Shown here in pieces: positions 43,802-53,562 of a stretch of 64,000 nt of DNA. The translations under genes were made by a program, and so were the position numbers. The DNA comes from Pseudomonas libanensis. Its GTDB lineage: Bacteria > Pseudomonadota > Gammaproteobacteria > Pseudomonadales > Pseudomonadaceae. A model generated the notes under the pieces. That model saw only the letters and a program-made list of their open reading frames with translations, was not told where the DNA came from and did not search any database. The stretch spans positions 62,001 through 126,000 of the forward strand of contig NZ_JYLH01000015.1 in NCBI RefSeq assembly GCF_001439685.1. The letters run 5' to 3'. How positions within the stretch are numbered: position 1 is the first letter of the stretch; each line of letters starts with the position of its first letter.

Positions 43802-44659
43802 TCAGAGCACCACCGTCCGATTGGCGTTCAAGAACACTCGCCGCTCAATGTGATACCCCACCGCCCGCGCCAATGTGAGCCCTTCGATATCCCGCCCCTT
43901 GGCAATCAAGTCCTCGGGATAGTGGCTATGGTCCACCACCTCCACCCCCTGGGCGATGATCGGGCCTTCGTCCAAATCGTTGTTGATGTAGTGCGCCGTC
44001 GCGCCCACCAGCTTCACGCCCTTGTTGTACGCCTGGTGATAGGGCTTGGCGCCCTTGAAACCCGGCAGCAACGAGTGATGGATATTGATGGCCTTGCCAT
44101 CCAGCTTGCGGCACAGTTCCGGCGACAGCACCTGCATGTAGCGCGCAAGGATGACCAACTCGGCGCCGGTGTCTTCCACCACCTTCCACACCTGACGCTC
44201 CTGGGACGGTTTGTCGTTGGGGTCCAGCGGAAAATAGTAGTAGGGAATCTGGTGCCAGTCGGCCAACGGCTTGAGATCGGGATGGTTGGAGACCACCGCA
44301 ACCACGTCCATCGACAGCTGGCCGATGCGCTGGCGATAGAGCAGGTCATTGAGGCAGTGATCGGCCTTGGAGACCATGATCACCACTTTCGGCCGGTAGT
44401 TCGGCGCGGTCAGCTCGAAGATCATGCCAAACGCTTCGCCACGGGTCGCCAGACCTGCGCGAAAGGCTTGCTCGTCGAAACCGTCGGGCTGGCGGAATTC
44501 CACACGAATGAAAAACCGGCCCGAGAGGCGATCATCGAACGAGTGGTGCTCGGTGACGTAGCAGCCCTGCTCGAACAGATAGCGGGTGACCGCGTCCACC
44601 GTGCCGAGCACGCTGGGGCAGTCGGCGGTCAAAATCCATGTATCGGGTGCGCGGCTCAT
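43802..44659 (-). CDS. purU: Formyltetrahydrofolate deformylase
   Basis: A 285-residue enzyme hydrolysing 10-formyl-THF to formate and THF. It has an N-terminal ACT domain (WILTADCPSVLGTVDAVTRY) and a C-terminal formyltransferase-fold domain with INIHHSLLPGFKGAKPYHQA and GATAHYINNDLDEGPII, which give the catalytic Asn/His/Asp. It sits directly behind soxG (10-bp gap), so it is probably the catabolic copy that frees THF during sarcosine oxidation rather than the purine-linked PurU. Confidence 0.95.
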   Translation of the reverse strand: MSRAPDTWILTADCPSVLGTVDAVTRYLFEQGCYVTEHHSFDDRLSGRFFIRVEFRQPDGFDEQAFRAGLATRGEAFGMIFELTAPNYRPKVVIMVSKADHCLNDLLYRQRIGQLSMDVVAVVSNHPDLKPLADWHQIPYYYFPLDPNDKPSQERQVWKVVEDTGAELVILARYMQVLSPELCRKLDGKAINIHHSLLPGFKGAKPYHQAYNKGVKLVGATAHYINNDLDEGPIIAQGVEVVDHSHYPEDLIAKGRDIEGLTLARAVGYHIERRVFLNANRTVVL

Positions 44660-44669
44660 GGGCGATTCC

Positions 44670-45302
44670 TCAGGCTTGAACGCTCAAACCGAATTCGGCC
44701 GAGGCATCCTGCAACCACAACCACCAGTAATCTGAGAAGCTGCGGCGGATCAGCAGCTCCCAGGTGTCTTCAGCGATGTGGCGGATCACCAGTTGCGACT
44801 TGGCGAACACCGTGCCCACCGCCTTGCCCACCGGGAAATTATTGGGGTGTACGTCGTAGCTGGTGGACTTCATCAGCACATCGCGCACATTCGGGCCGCT
44901 CAGCTCAAGGATCTGCTGGCCGCCGCTGACGTTGACGATCTGGATATGCAGGTCGCCCAGGGCAGCGCGTAGATTTTGTTCGGCGGCAAACTCTTCACCG
45001 CTCGGCACGATCAACAGCCACTCATCCGGGCCGAGCCACTGAAGGCTGGTTTCACCTTTGAAGACCACACTCAGGGGGCCGGGCAGTTCAATGCCGACGG
45101 CCTTGTGTACGCCAGCGGCGAAGGCAGCATCATGGCCATCGCCGCGCAGGGTCAGGTGGCCGAGGAGTTTCTTTTCGCGCACGGTCACGCCGGCGTTCTT
45201 GCGACCCTTGCCAACCAGGCTGGCGAGGTCGGCATGGTGCAGCGACGACTCGGCCTTGGCGCCGGTGGTGGGGCGTTGTTGGTAAACATTGGCTGCTGTC
45301 AT
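44670..45302 (-). CDS. soxG: Sarcosine oxidase gamma subunit
   Basis: The 210-residue small subunit of heterotetrameric sarcosine oxidase. The start MTAANVYQQRPTTGAKAESS at 45302 fits the family; the upstream extension lies in a REP. The fold resembles the aminomethyltransferase (GcvT) family (SLQWLGPDEWLLIVPSGEE; DVLMKSTSYDVHPNNFPVGK). It stabilises the folate-binding half of the alpha subunit. Fourth gene of the glyA-soxBDAG set. Confidence 0.94.
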   Translation of the reverse strand: MTAANVYQQRPTTGAKAESSLHHADLASLVGKGRKNAGVTVREKKLLGHLTLRGDGHDAAFAAGVHKAVGIELPGPLSVVFKGETSLQWLGPDEWLLIVPSGEEFAAEQNLRAALGDLHIQIVNVSGGQQILELSGPNVRDVLMKSTSYDVHPNNFPVGKAVGTVFAKSQLVIRHIAEDTWELLIRRSFSDYWWLWLQDASAEFGLSVQA

Positions 45303-45340
45303 AAAGCACCTGTCTGAATTCTGTGGTGACTGTTCTGGCC

Positions 45341-45408
45341 TCATCGCGGGCAAGCCCCCTCCCACATTTGGAATGCATTTCCCTGTGGGAGCTGGCTTGC
45401 CTGCGATG
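45341..45408. repeat. Mixed REP pair between soxA and soxG
   Basis: One GCAAGCCCCCTCCCA arm and one GGGAGCTGGCTTGCCTGCGA arm, facing each other within the sox operon. It could cause partial RNA processing between soxA and soxG. Confidence 0.75.
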
Positions 45409-45424
45409 CGGGCGACTCGGTCGA

Positions 45425-48400
45425 TCAGATGTTCTGCCGATCGCCTTTAGGGTCAAAGAACACCGATGAAACAATCTCTGCCTCGATCACGCTGCCATCC
45501 GCTTGCGGTGAGAACACCCGCTCGCCGATGCGTTTCAAGCCGCCCTTCACCACACCCATGGCGAACGAATAACCCAGGGAGTTGTGCGCATAGCTTGAAG
45601 TGACGTGACCGACCATCTTCATCGGGATCGTCTGCTTCGGATCGAACACCAACTGAGCGCCTTCCGGCAGCCACACGTTCGGATCAATCGGCTTCAAGCC
45701 CACCAGTTGCTTGCGCTCTTCACGCACGCAGTCTTCGCGGTTCATGCCACGCCAGCCGATCCACGAGAACGGTTTGGTGCGGCCCACGCACCAGCCCATG
45801 TTCAGGTCGTCCGGGGTCATCGAGCCGTCGGTGTCCTGCCCAACGATGATGAACCCTTTCTCGGCCCGCAGTACGTGCATGGTCTCGGTGCCGTACGGGG
45901 TCAGGTTGTACTTCTTGCCGGCCTCGACGATCTGTTCCAGCACGCCCATGGCGTAGTCGGCCTGCACGTTGACTTCGTACGACAGCTCACCGGTAAAGGA
46001 GATCCGGAATACCCGCGCCGGTACGCCGCCGACCAGGCCTTCCTTCCAGGTCATGAACGGGAAGCCGTCCTTGTCCAGGTCGATGTCAGTCACTTCACTC
46101 AGCAGCTTGCGGCTGTTGGGGCCGGACAGGGTCATGGTCGCCCAGTGGTCGGTGACCGAGGTGAAGTACACCTTGAGGTCCGGCCATTCGGTCTGTTGGT
46201 AGATTTCCAGCCACTGCAGCACGCGGGCGGCGCCGCCGGTGGTGGTGGTCATCAGGAAGTGGTTGTCGGCCAGGCAGGCAGTGACGCCGTCGTCGAAGAC
46301 CATGCCGTCTTCCTTGCACATCAGGCCATAGCGCGCCTTGCCCACGTCGAGCTTGGTCCAGGCGTTGCTGTAGATGCGGTTGAGGAACTCGCGCGCATCC
46401 GGGCCCTGAATATCGATCTTGCCGAGGGTGGAGGCATCCAGCAGGCCGACGCTGTCGCGCACCGCCAGGCATTCGCGTTTCACCGCGGCATGCAGGTCTT
46501 CACCGTTGCGCGGGAAATACCAGGGGCGTTTCCACTGGCCGACGTCTTCAAATTCGGCGCCATTCTTCACGTGCCAGGCGTGCAAGGCGGTGTAGCGCAC
46601 CGGTTCGAAGATATGCCCACAGTGACGCCCCGCTATCGCACCGAAGGTCACTGGCGTGTAGTTGGGACGGAACATGGTGGTGCCCATCTGCGGGATGGTC
46701 ACGTTCAGCGAGCGCGCCGCGATAGCCAGGCCGTTGACGTTACCCAGCTTGCCCTGGTCGGTGCCGAAGCCCAGCGCGGTGTAGCGCTTGACGTGTTCCA
46801 CCGACTCGAAACCTTCGCGGGTGGCCAGTTCGATGGCAGCAGCAGTGACGTCATTTTGCAGGTCGACAAATTGCTTTGGCGCTCGTGCGGTAGCTTTCTC
46901 GTGGGGCACCTGGAACAGCGCAAGGGTGGGTTCCTCCAGACGGCTCAAGGCTTTTGGCAGCGTACCTTCCACCGGCGCAAAACCGGCTTCGCTGGCGGCG
47001 CGCACGCCGCCTTCAAAACCATCGGCCAGGGAATCACCAAGCCCATAGACGCCGTTGATGCCGCCGACGCATACGCGTTTCTGTGGTGCTTCACCCGGTA
47101 CGAAACCGAGGATGTCTTCGCGCCAGGTCGGCTTGCCGCCCAGATGCGAGGCCAAGTGAACCACCGGACTGTAGCCGCCGGAACTGGCCACCAGGTCGCA
47201 GTCCAGCCATTCGCCGGGGCTGGTGACTTTATGCGCTTTGACATCGATGGCGGCGACGCGCACACCGGTCACATGCTTGCTGCCACGGGCTTCGATCACG
47301 GCGCTGCCGGTAAGGATGCGAATGCCTTTGGCGCGGGCCTCTTCGACCAGGGCGCCGCGGGGGTTGTGGCGTGCATCGGCCACGGCCACGACTTGCAGAC
47401 CGGCATCGAACCAGTCCAGTGCTACGCGGTAGGCGTGGTCGTTGTTGGTCGACAGCACCAGCTTTTTACCCGGTGCCACGCCGTAGCGACGCACGTAGGT
47501 AGAAACCGCCCCAGCGAGCATATTGCCCGGCACGTCGTTGTTGCCGTACACCAGTGGACGCTCGCACGCCCCCGTCGCCAGCACCACGCGCTTGGCACGT
47601 ACGCGGTGGATACGCTGGCGCACCACACCAATCGGCGCACGGTCACCGAGATGATCGGTAAGGCGCTCGTGGATAGTCAGGAAGTTATGGTCGTGGTAAC
47701 CGTTGACGGTGGCGCGGGGCAGCAGCACCACGTCCGGCAGGGCTTTGAGTTCAGCGATCACGCTGGCAACCCATTCGGTGGCCGGCTTGCCGTCGAGACT
47801 TTCGCGGGAATCGAGCAAAGACCCGCCGAACTCTTCCTGCTCATCGGCGATGATCACCCGCGCCCCGCTGCGGGCGGCAGCCAGTGCAGCGGCGAGGCCA
47901 GCAGGGCCTGCGCCGACGATCAGCACGTCGCAGTGACGGTTGAAGTTGTCGTAGGTGTCCGGATCATTCTCGGTCGGCGAGCGGCCAAGACCGGCGGCCT
48001 TACGGATGTACTTCTCGTAGGTCATCCAGAACGACTGCGGGTACATGAAGGTTTTGTAGTAGAAACCCGGCGGCATCAGCTTGCCGCCGACCTTGCCGAG
48101 AATCCCCATCATGTCGTTGTTGACGCTCGGCCAGCCGTTGGTGCTGGTGGCGACCAAACCCTGGTACAGCGCCTGCTGGGTAGCACGGACGTTGGGAATC
48201 TGGGTGGCTTCGGTGGCGCCGATCTGCAGCACTGCGTTCGGCTCTTCGGCGCCGGCAGCGAAAATGCCCCGTGGGCGCGAATACTTGAAGCTGCGACCGA
48301 TGATGTCGACGCCGTTGGCCAGCAACGCGGCGGCCAGGGTATCGCCTTCAAAGCCTTTGTAAGTCTGGCCGTTGAAACTGAAAGTCAGGACTTTATTGCG

Positions 48401-48442
48401 GTCGATGCGGCCACCGTTGGACAGGCGATTGATCTGGCTCAT
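45425..48442 (-). CDS. soxA: Sarcosine oxidase alpha subunit
   Basis: The 1005-residue large subunit. N-terminal ferredoxin-like part (LTFSFNGQTYKGFEGDTLAA), NAD-binding motif (DVLIVGAGPAGLAAALAAAR), pyridine nucleotide-disulfide oxidoreductase middle, and C-terminal aminomethyltransferase/THF domain (GLLDASTLGKIDIQGPDARE; FMTWKEGLVGGVPARVFRIS). It channels the methyl group of sarcosine to THF as 5,10-methylene-THF. The stop of soxD overlaps its start by 4 bp. Confidence 0.97.
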   Translation of the reverse strand: MSQINRLSNGGRIDRNKVLTFSFNGQTYKGFEGDTLAAALLANGVDIIGRSFKYSRPRGIFAAGAEEPNAVLQIGATEATQIPNVRATQQALYQGLVATSTNGWPSVNNDMMGILGKVGGKLMPPGFYYKTFMYPQSFWMTYEKYIRKAAGLGRSPTENDPDTYDNFNRHCDVLIVGAGPAGLAAALAAARSGARVIIADEQEEFGGSLLDSRESLDGKPATEWVASVIAELKALPDVVLLPRATVNGYHDHNFLTIHERLTDHLGDRAPIGVVRQRIHRVRAKRVVLATGACERPLVYGNNDVPGNMLAGAVSTYVRRYGVAPGKKLVLSTNNDHAYRVALDWFDAGLQVVAVADARHNPRGALVEEARAKGIRILTGSAVIEARGSKHVTGVRVAAIDVKAHKVTSPGEWLDCDLVASSGGYSPVVHLASHLGGKPTWREDILGFVPGEAPQKRVCVGGINGVYGLGDSLADGFEGGVRAASEAGFAPVEGTLPKALSRLEEPTLALFQVPHEKATARAPKQFVDLQNDVTAAAIELATREGFESVEHVKRYTALGFGTDQGKLGNVNGLAIAARSLNVTIPQMGTTMFRPNYTPVTFGAIAGRHCGHIFEPVRYTALHAWHVKNGAEFEDVGQWKRPWYFPRNGEDLHAAVKRECLAVRDSVGLLDASTLGKIDIQGPDAREFLNRIYSNAWTKLDVGKARYGLMCKEDGMVFDDGVTACLADNHFLMTTTTGGAARVLQWLEIYQQTEWPDLKVYFTSVTDHWATMTLSGPNSRKLLSEVTDIDLDKDGFPFMTWKEGLVGGVPARVFRISFTGELSYEVNVQADYAMGVLEQIVEAGKKYNLTPYGTETMHVLRAEKGFIIVGQDTDGSMTPDDLNMGWCVGRTKPFSWIGWRGMNREDCVREERKQLVGLKPIDPNVWLPEGAQLVFDPKQTIPMKMVGHVTSSYAHNSLGYSFAMGVVKGGLKRIGERVFSPQADGSVIEAEIVSSVFFDPKGDRQNI

Positions 48443-48741
48443 ACCTTCTCTCCAGAAGCCTTGGCGGTGAACTGGGGTTTTTCGCCAATCTTGTAGGTTT
48501 CAAGAATTTCGTAGGTGACGGTGTCGCGGGTGGCGTTGAAATACTGGCGGCAACCGGCGACATGGATCCACAGCTCGTGATGCAGGCCACGGGGGTTGTC
48601 GCGGAAGAACATGTAGTCGCCCCACTCTTCATCGGTGCAGGCATTCGGGTCCAGCGGGCGCGGGATATGCGCTTGGCCGGACGCGTGGAATTCCTCTTCG
48701 GAGCGCAGTTCGCCACAGTGAGGACAGAAGATATGCAACAT
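48439..48741 (-). CDS. soxD: Sarcosine oxidase delta subunit
   Basis: A 100-residue zinc-binding subunit. MLHIFCPHCGELRSEEEFHA supplies two cysteines and HELWIHVAGCRQYFNATRDT the His and Cys that complete the site, as in the known structure of the heterotetramer. Translationally coupled to soxA and 15 bp after soxB. Confidence 0.96.
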   Translation of the reverse strand: MLHIFCPHCGELRSEEEFHASGQAHIPRPLDPNACTDEEWGDYMFFRDNPRGLHHELWIHVAGCRQYFNATRDTVTYEILETYKIGEKPQFTAKASGEKV

Positions 48742-48756
48742 AGGAAATTTCTCCTG

Positions 48757-50007
48757 TTAGTGGGCGACGGCCGCAGCGCCGTGTTCGTCGATCAGCGCAC
48801 CGTTGTGGAAACGGTCGATGGAAAAGGGGGCGGCCAGCGGGTGCATTTCACCCTTGGCCAGGCTGGCGGCAAACACGTTGCCTGAACCCGGGGTGGCCTT
48901 GAAGCCACCGGTGCCCCAACCGCAGTTGAAGAACATGTTCGGTACCGGGGTCTTGGAGATGATCGGGCAGGCGTCCGGCGTGGTGTCGACGATGCCGCCC
49001 CACTGGCGGTTCATGCGCACCCGCGACAGCACCGGGAACATCTCGACGATGGCCTGGATGGTGTGTTCGATCACCGGGTACGAGCCGCGTTGGCCGTAGC
49101 CGTTGTAGCCGTCGATACCGGCACCGATCACCAGGTCGCCCTTGTCGGACTGGCTGATATAACCGTGCACGGCGTTGGACATGATCACGCTATCGATAAT
49201 CGGCTTGATCGGCTCCGACACCAGGGCTTGCAACGGGTGTGATTCGATCGGCAGGCGGAACCCGGCAAGCGAGGCCATGTGCCCTGAGTTGCCGGCGGTG
49301 ACCACACCGACGCGCTTGGCGCCGATAAAACCCTTGTTGGTTTCCACACCGATGCACACACCGTTTTCCTTGCGGAAACCAATCACTTCGGTCTGCTGGA
49401 TCAAGTCCACGCCCAAGGCATCGGCGGCACGGGCAAAGCCCCAGGCCACGGCATCGTGACGGGCTACGCCACCGCGACGCTGCACGGTTGCACCCAGGAC
49501 TGGGTAGCGGGTATTTTTCGAGCAGTCCAGGTACGGAATCTCATCCGCCACCTGCTTGGCATTCAGCAGCTCGCCGTCCACGCCGTTGAGGCGGTTGGCG
49601 CTGACGCGACGTTCGGAATCACGAATGTCCTGCAGGGTATGGCACAGGTTGTAGACGCCGCGCTGGGAGAACATGACGTTGTAGTTCAGGTCCTGGGACA
49701 AGCCTTCCCAGAGCTTCATCGCATGTTCGTACAGGTGCGCCGACTCGTCCCACAGGTAGTTGGACCGCACGATGGTGGTGTTGCGCGCAGTGTTACCACC
49801 ACCGAGCCAACCCTTCTCGACCACGGCCACGTTGGTGATGCCGTGCTCCTTGGCCAAGTAGTACGCGGTCGCCAGACCATGCCCGCCGCCGCCGACGATG
49901 ACCACGTCGTAGACTTTTTTCGGCGTCGGCGTGCGCCACATTTTCTGCCAGTTTTCGTGATGGCTGAGGGAGTGCTTGAAGAGGCCGAAGCCTGAGTAGC
50001 GTTGCAT
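48757..50007 (-). CDS. soxB: Sarcosine oxidase beta subunit
   Basis: A 416-residue flavoprotein that carries out sarcosine oxidation. The start MQRYSGFGLFKHSLSHHENW is the family N terminus; upstream in-frame sequence overlaps glyA and is not coding. The FAD-binding motif is DVVIVGGGGHGLATAYYLAK; QRRGGVARHDAVAWGFARAA contains the histidine in the region that attaches FMN covalently in this family. The C-terminal GWGTGGFKATPGSGNVFAAS closes the FAD site. It lies 22 bp after glyA. Confidence 0.97.
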   Translation of the reverse strand: MQRYSGFGLFKHSLSHHENWQKMWRTPTPKKVYDVVIVGGGGHGLATAYYLAKEHGITNVAVVEKGWLGGGNTARNTTIVRSNYLWDESAHLYEHAMKLWEGLSQDLNYNVMFSQRGVYNLCHTLQDIRDSERRVSANRLNGVDGELLNAKQVADEIPYLDCSKNTRYPVLGATVQRRGGVARHDAVAWGFARAADALGVDLIQQTEVIGFRKENGVCIGVETNKGFIGAKRVGVVTAGNSGHMASLAGFRLPIESHPLQALVSEPIKPIIDSVIMSNAVHGYISQSDKGDLVIGAGIDGYNGYGQRGSYPVIEHTIQAIVEMFPVLSRVRMNRQWGGIVDTTPDACPIISKTPVPNMFFNCGWGTGGFKATPGSGNVFAASLAKGEMHPLAAPFSIDRFHNGALIDEHGAAAVAH

Positions 50008-50029
50008 AGTCATTACTCCAAAACCGCGC

Positions 50030-51283
50030 TCAGCGATAAACCGGGAAATCAGCGCACAGGGCAGACACGTGCTTGGCCACGTTGGCCTCGACATCGGCGT
50101 CACCGAGGTTGTCGAGGATGTCGCAGATCCAGCCGGCCAACTCGATGCATTGCGGCACTTTGAAACCACGGGTGGTTACCGCCGGGGTGCCGATACGCAG
50201 GCCCGAGGTCACGAACGGTGACTGCGGGTCGTTCGGCACCGCGTTCTTGTTGACGGTGATATGGGCGCGACCGAGGGCGGCGTCCGCCTCTTTGCCGGTG
50301 AGGCCCTGGCGGATCAGGCTGACCAGGAACAGGTGATTGTCGGTACCACCGGAGACTACGTCATACCCGCGCTTGATGAACACGCCGGCCATGGCCTGGG
50401 CATTGTCGATCACTTGTTGCTGGTAAGCCTTGAAACCGGGTTCCTGGGCTTCCTTGAAACACACCGCCTTGCCGGCGATCACGTGCATCAGCGGGCCACC
50501 CTGGGCACCGGGGAAGACCGCGGCGTTGAGTTTCTTTTCGATCTCTTCGTTGGCCTTGGCCAGGATCAGGCCGCCACGCGGACCGCGCAGGGTCTTGTGG
50601 GTGGTGGTGGTGACCACATCGGCGTAGGGCAGCGGGTTCGGGTACAGGCCGACAGCGACCAGGCCGGCGACGTGAGCCATATCGACGAACAGCAGCGCAC
50701 CGACCTTGTCGGCGATGGCACGGAAACGTGGGAAATCCAGGGTCTTGGAGTAGGCAGAGAACCCGGCCACCACCATCTTCGGCTTGTGCTCCACCGCCAG
50801 GCGCTCGACTTCATCGTAGTCGATCAGGCCGGTGTCGGTGTTGATGCCGTACTGCACCGCGTTGTACAGCTTGCCCGAGGACGACACCTTGGCGCCGTGG
50901 GTCAGGTGACCACCGTGGGCCAGGCTCATGCCGAGGATGGTGTCACCGGCGTTCAGCAGCGCCAGGTACACCGCACTGTTGGCCGAGGAGCCTGAGTGCG
51001 GCTGCACGTTGGCGTAATCGGCACCGAACAGCTGCTTGGCGCGTTCAATGGCCAGGGCCTCGACCTTGTCCACATGTTCGCAGCCGCCGTAGTAGCGCTT
51101 GCCCGGGTAGCCTTCGGCGTATTTGTTGGTCAGGCCGCTGCCCTGGGCTTGCATGACGCGCTTGCTGGTGTAGTTCTCCGACGCGATCAGCTCGATATGG
51201 TCTTCCTGACGCTGCTCCTCGGCACTCATCGCCGCCAACAGTGCGTCGTCATATCCCTGGATCTGGTCTTGTTTGCTGAACAT
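50030..51283 (-). CDS. glyA: Serine hydroxymethyltransferase
   Basis: A 417-residue PLP enzyme interconverting glycine + methylene-THF and serine. The start MFSKQDQIQGYDDALLAAMS at 51283 is chosen by family length. VTTTTHKTLRGPRGGLILAK holds the PLP lysine; YAEGYPGKRYYGGCEHVDKV and ANVQPHSGSSANSAVYLALL bind PLP and folate. As first gene of the sox operon it uses both sarcosine oxidase products at once, so it is likely a catabolic isozyme; another glyA is expected elsewhere. Confidence 0.96.
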   Translation of the reverse strand: MFSKQDQIQGYDDALLAAMSAEEQRQEDHIELIASENYTSKRVMQAQGSGLTNKYAEGYPGKRYYGGCEHVDKVEALAIERAKQLFGADYANVQPHSGSSANSAVYLALLNAGDTILGMSLAHGGHLTHGAKVSSSGKLYNAVQYGINTDTGLIDYDEVERLAVEHKPKMVVAGFSAYSKTLDFPRFRAIADKVGALLFVDMAHVAGLVAVGLYPNPLPYADVVTTTTHKTLRGPRGGLILAKANEEIEKKLNAAVFPGAQGGPLMHVIAGKAVCFKEAQEPGFKAYQQQVIDNAQAMAGVFIKRGYDVVSGGTDNHLFLVSLIRQGLTGKEADAALGRAHITVNKNAVPNDPQSPFVTSGLRIGTPAVTTRGFKVPQCIELAGWICDILDNLGDADVEANVAKHVSALCADFPVYR

Positions 51284-51426
51284 CGCGTCTCTCCCAGCCT
51301 TTCGTATTGTTGAGGCCCGTGCAGGGCCCTTTGATGCGATGGTAGGGCTGGCGCGTGCGGGCCAAATGCCTGCGCACGCCACGCAAAGGTGCGTTTACGA
51401 CATGGACTGAAGAATGTGCAAAGCTT

Positions 51427-51514
51427 GTGTGGGAGCTGGCTTGCCTGCGATGGCATCGCTGCGGTGCAACTGACAGACCGAGGTGTCTGCATCGCAGGCA
51501 AGCCAGCTCCCACA
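51427..51514. repeat. REPIN (GGGAGCTGGCTTGCC family)
   Basis: An inverted REP pair of the second family, located between glyA's promoter region and the end of the TraX-like gene. Confidence 0.9.
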
Positions 51515-51518
51515 GGGG

Positions 51519-52247
51519 TTAGACGATGAGCTTGCGAACGAGTAGCAACAGAAGAAAATGCATGGGATACAGGGCATAGGCCCAGCGCCGCATGGCAGGT
51601 GGCTTGGCGTTTTTGCCATGTCGCAATAAGACCAATCCTGCCAGCGGGGCAATCAGACATGCAGCCAACCCCAGCAGCGCCACGAGCGTGCCGCTATTGA
51701 GCAGAATCTGCCATTGATTGGCGGCGACACACACAAGCCCCGGCAACAGGCTGAAATACCAAGCCCGAGTGAACACCAGCAGCATTACCAAGGGCAATAA
51801 CACACCGAAAAAACCAAACATCAAATGTGTCGCAAACACCGCCGCGATACTGAGTGCTATCAGCGCTAATACTCGATCAAAAAGCGCCTTCTGTTGCCAT
51901 CCTCGGGCAACCAGCAAACCTAACGCCAAGGTCGGCAGTACATTCAACGTATCGGCATCCTCGATAAATAGCCGATACGGCGCCTCGCTGATCACGCTGA
52001 ACAGCAGCAACCAACCCAGGTAGCGCCAATGGCCCGTCACTGGGGCGTAACGAACACGATGCAAATTAGCCGCAATCGCCAGGCAAAACCACGGAAACGC
52101 CAGACGCCCCGGCACGTATAGCCCATCCAGGCTCAGCCCCACATAGCGCAGGTGATCGAGCACCATACTCAGCAGCGCCAGCCACTTGAGCAGATCCAAA
52201 GCGCCATCTCGGACAGGTCCGACAGGCAAGGTGTGAGTACCGTGCAT
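51519..52247 (-). CDS. TraX-family membrane protein
   Basis: A 242-residue protein with about eight membrane helices (LLKWLALLSMVLDHLRYVGL; WLLLFSVISEAPYRLFIED; VLPTLALGLLVARGW; LMFGFFGVLLPLVMLLVFT; MRRWAYALYPMHFLLLLLV). The DHLRY and YALYPMHF motifs mark the TraX/acyltransferase-3-like family first met as the F-pilin acetylase. No conjugation genes are nearby, so the substrate is unknown. The start at MHGTHTLPVG (52247) has GGGGA 5 bp upstream; an ATG at 52268 lacks one. Divergent from ltaE. Confidence 0.83.
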   Translation of the reverse strand: MHGTHTLPVGPVRDGALDLLKWLALLSMVLDHLRYVGLSLDGLYVPGRLAFPWFCLAIAANLHRVRYAPVTGHWRYLGWLLLFSVISEAPYRLFIEDADTLNVLPTLALGLLVARGWQQKALFDRVLALIALSIAAVFATHLMFGFFGVLLPLVMLLVFTRAWYFSLLPGLVCVAANQWQILLNSGTLVALLGLAACLIAPLAGLVLLRHGKNAKPPAMRRWAYALYPMHFLLLLLVRKLIV

Positions 52248-52337
52248 AATTCCCCAACGACTTTGCATTTACAGTGCGTGCGCCCTCCTCACAATCTTGG
52301 TTAAAGTGCGCACCAACATCGACCACAGGAATGGGCC

Positions 52338-53378
52338 ATGACCGACAAGAGCCAACAATTCGCCAGTGACAACTATTCCGGCATCTGCCCGGAAGCCTGG
52401 GCCGCCATGGAACAAGCCAACCACGGCCATCAACGCGCCTACGGCGATGATGAATGGACCCACCGTGCCGCTGACGGTTTCCGCAATCTGTTCGAGACCG
52501 ACTGCGAGGTATTCTTCGCCTTCAACGGTACGGCAGCCAACTCCCTGGCGCTGTCCTCTTTGTGCCAGAGCTACCATAGCGTGATTTGCTCGGAAACCGC
52601 CCACGTCGAAACCGACGAATGCGGCGCGCCGGAGTTTTTCTCCAACGGTTCCAAGCTGCTCACCGCCCGCACCGAAAACGGCAAGCTGACCCCGGAATCG
52701 ATCCGCGAGATCGCCCTCAAGCGCCAGGACATCCACTACCCCAAGCCGCGCGTGGTGACCCTGACCCAGGCCACCGAAGTCGGCAGCGTCTACACCCCCG
52801 AAGAAATCCGCGCCATCAGCGCCACCTGCAAGGAATTGGGCCTGAACCTGCACATGGACGGCGCGCGCTTCTCCAATGCCTGTGCGTTCCTCGGTTGCTC
52901 ACCGGCTGACCTGACCTGGAAAGCCGGTGTGGACGTGCTGTGCTTTGGCGGTACCAAGAACGGCATGGCAGTAGGTGAAGCCATCCTGTTCTTCAACCAC
53001 AAGCTGGCTGAAGACTTCGATTACCGCTGCAAGCAGGCTGGCCAGCTGGCGTCGAAAATGCGCTTTCTGTCGGCGCCATGGGTGGGCCTGCTGGAAAACG
53101 ATGCCTGGCTCAAGCATGCGCGCCATGCCAATCACTGTGCGCAACTGCTGAGCAGCCTGGTATCAGACATTCCCGGTGTGGAACTGATGTTCCCGGTACA
53201 AGCCAATGGCGTGTTCCTGCAGCTGTCGGAACCGGCCATTGCGGCGTTGACGGCCAAGGGCTGGCGCTTCTACACCTTCATCGGCAAAGGTGGCGCGCGG
53301 TTCATGTGCGCGTGGGATACCGAAGAAGAGCGTGTAAGAGAATTGGCTGCGGATATTCGGACAGTAATGGGCGCGTAA
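52338..53378 (+). CDS. ltaE: Low-specificity L-threonine aldolase
   Basis: A 346-residue PLP enzyme cleaving threonine/allothreonine to glycine and acetaldehyde. SDNYSGICPEAWAAMEQANH at the N terminus, FNGTAANSLALSSLCQSYHS, LNLHMDGARFSNACAFLG, and VLCFGGTKNGMAVGEAILFF with the PLP lysine. Its position between glyA-sox and gbcAB links it to glycine turnover. Confidence 0.95.
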   Translation: MTDKSQQFASDNYSGICPEAWAAMEQANHGHQRAYGDDEWTHRAADGFRNLFETDCEVFFAFNGTAANSLALSSLCQSYHSVICSETAHVETDECGAPEFFSNGSKLLTARTENGKLTPESIREIALKRQDIHYPKPRVVTLTQATEVGSVYTPEEIRAISATCKELGLNLHMDGARFSNACAFLGCSPADLTWKAGVDVLCFGGTKNGMAVGEAILFFNHKLAEDFDYRCKQAGQLASKMRFLSAPWVGLLENDAWLKHARHANHCAQLLSSLVSDIPGVELMFPVQANGVFLQLSEPAIAALTAKGWRFYTFIGKGGARFMCAWDTEEERVRELAADIRTVMGA

Positions 53379-53562
53379 AACGTGATGGATAGTGGCGCAG
53401 CGCCGAGACTGTTTTTTGATATTTCTGACAGCGGCGCACCTGGATTTCATTGACTAGCCTCTTGTTACCCGCAAGGAAAAAGCCGCTGCAGAGGCCGCCC
53501 TGCGGGAACAACTGCCTGCCGAACAATCGGCCGGAAACGGAAATCCAGCAGAGAGCCAAACC

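Noticed and set aside
45605..48496. 963-codon plus-strand open frame opposite soxA
   Set aside because: Antisense of sarcosine oxidase alpha in a GC-rich genome; translation has no recognisable domain and soxA is unambiguous.
51519..52247. TraX-like gene as evidence of an integrated conjugative element
   Set aside because: No other transfer, integrase or att sequences are nearby, and TraX-family genes are common as lone chromosomal genes.
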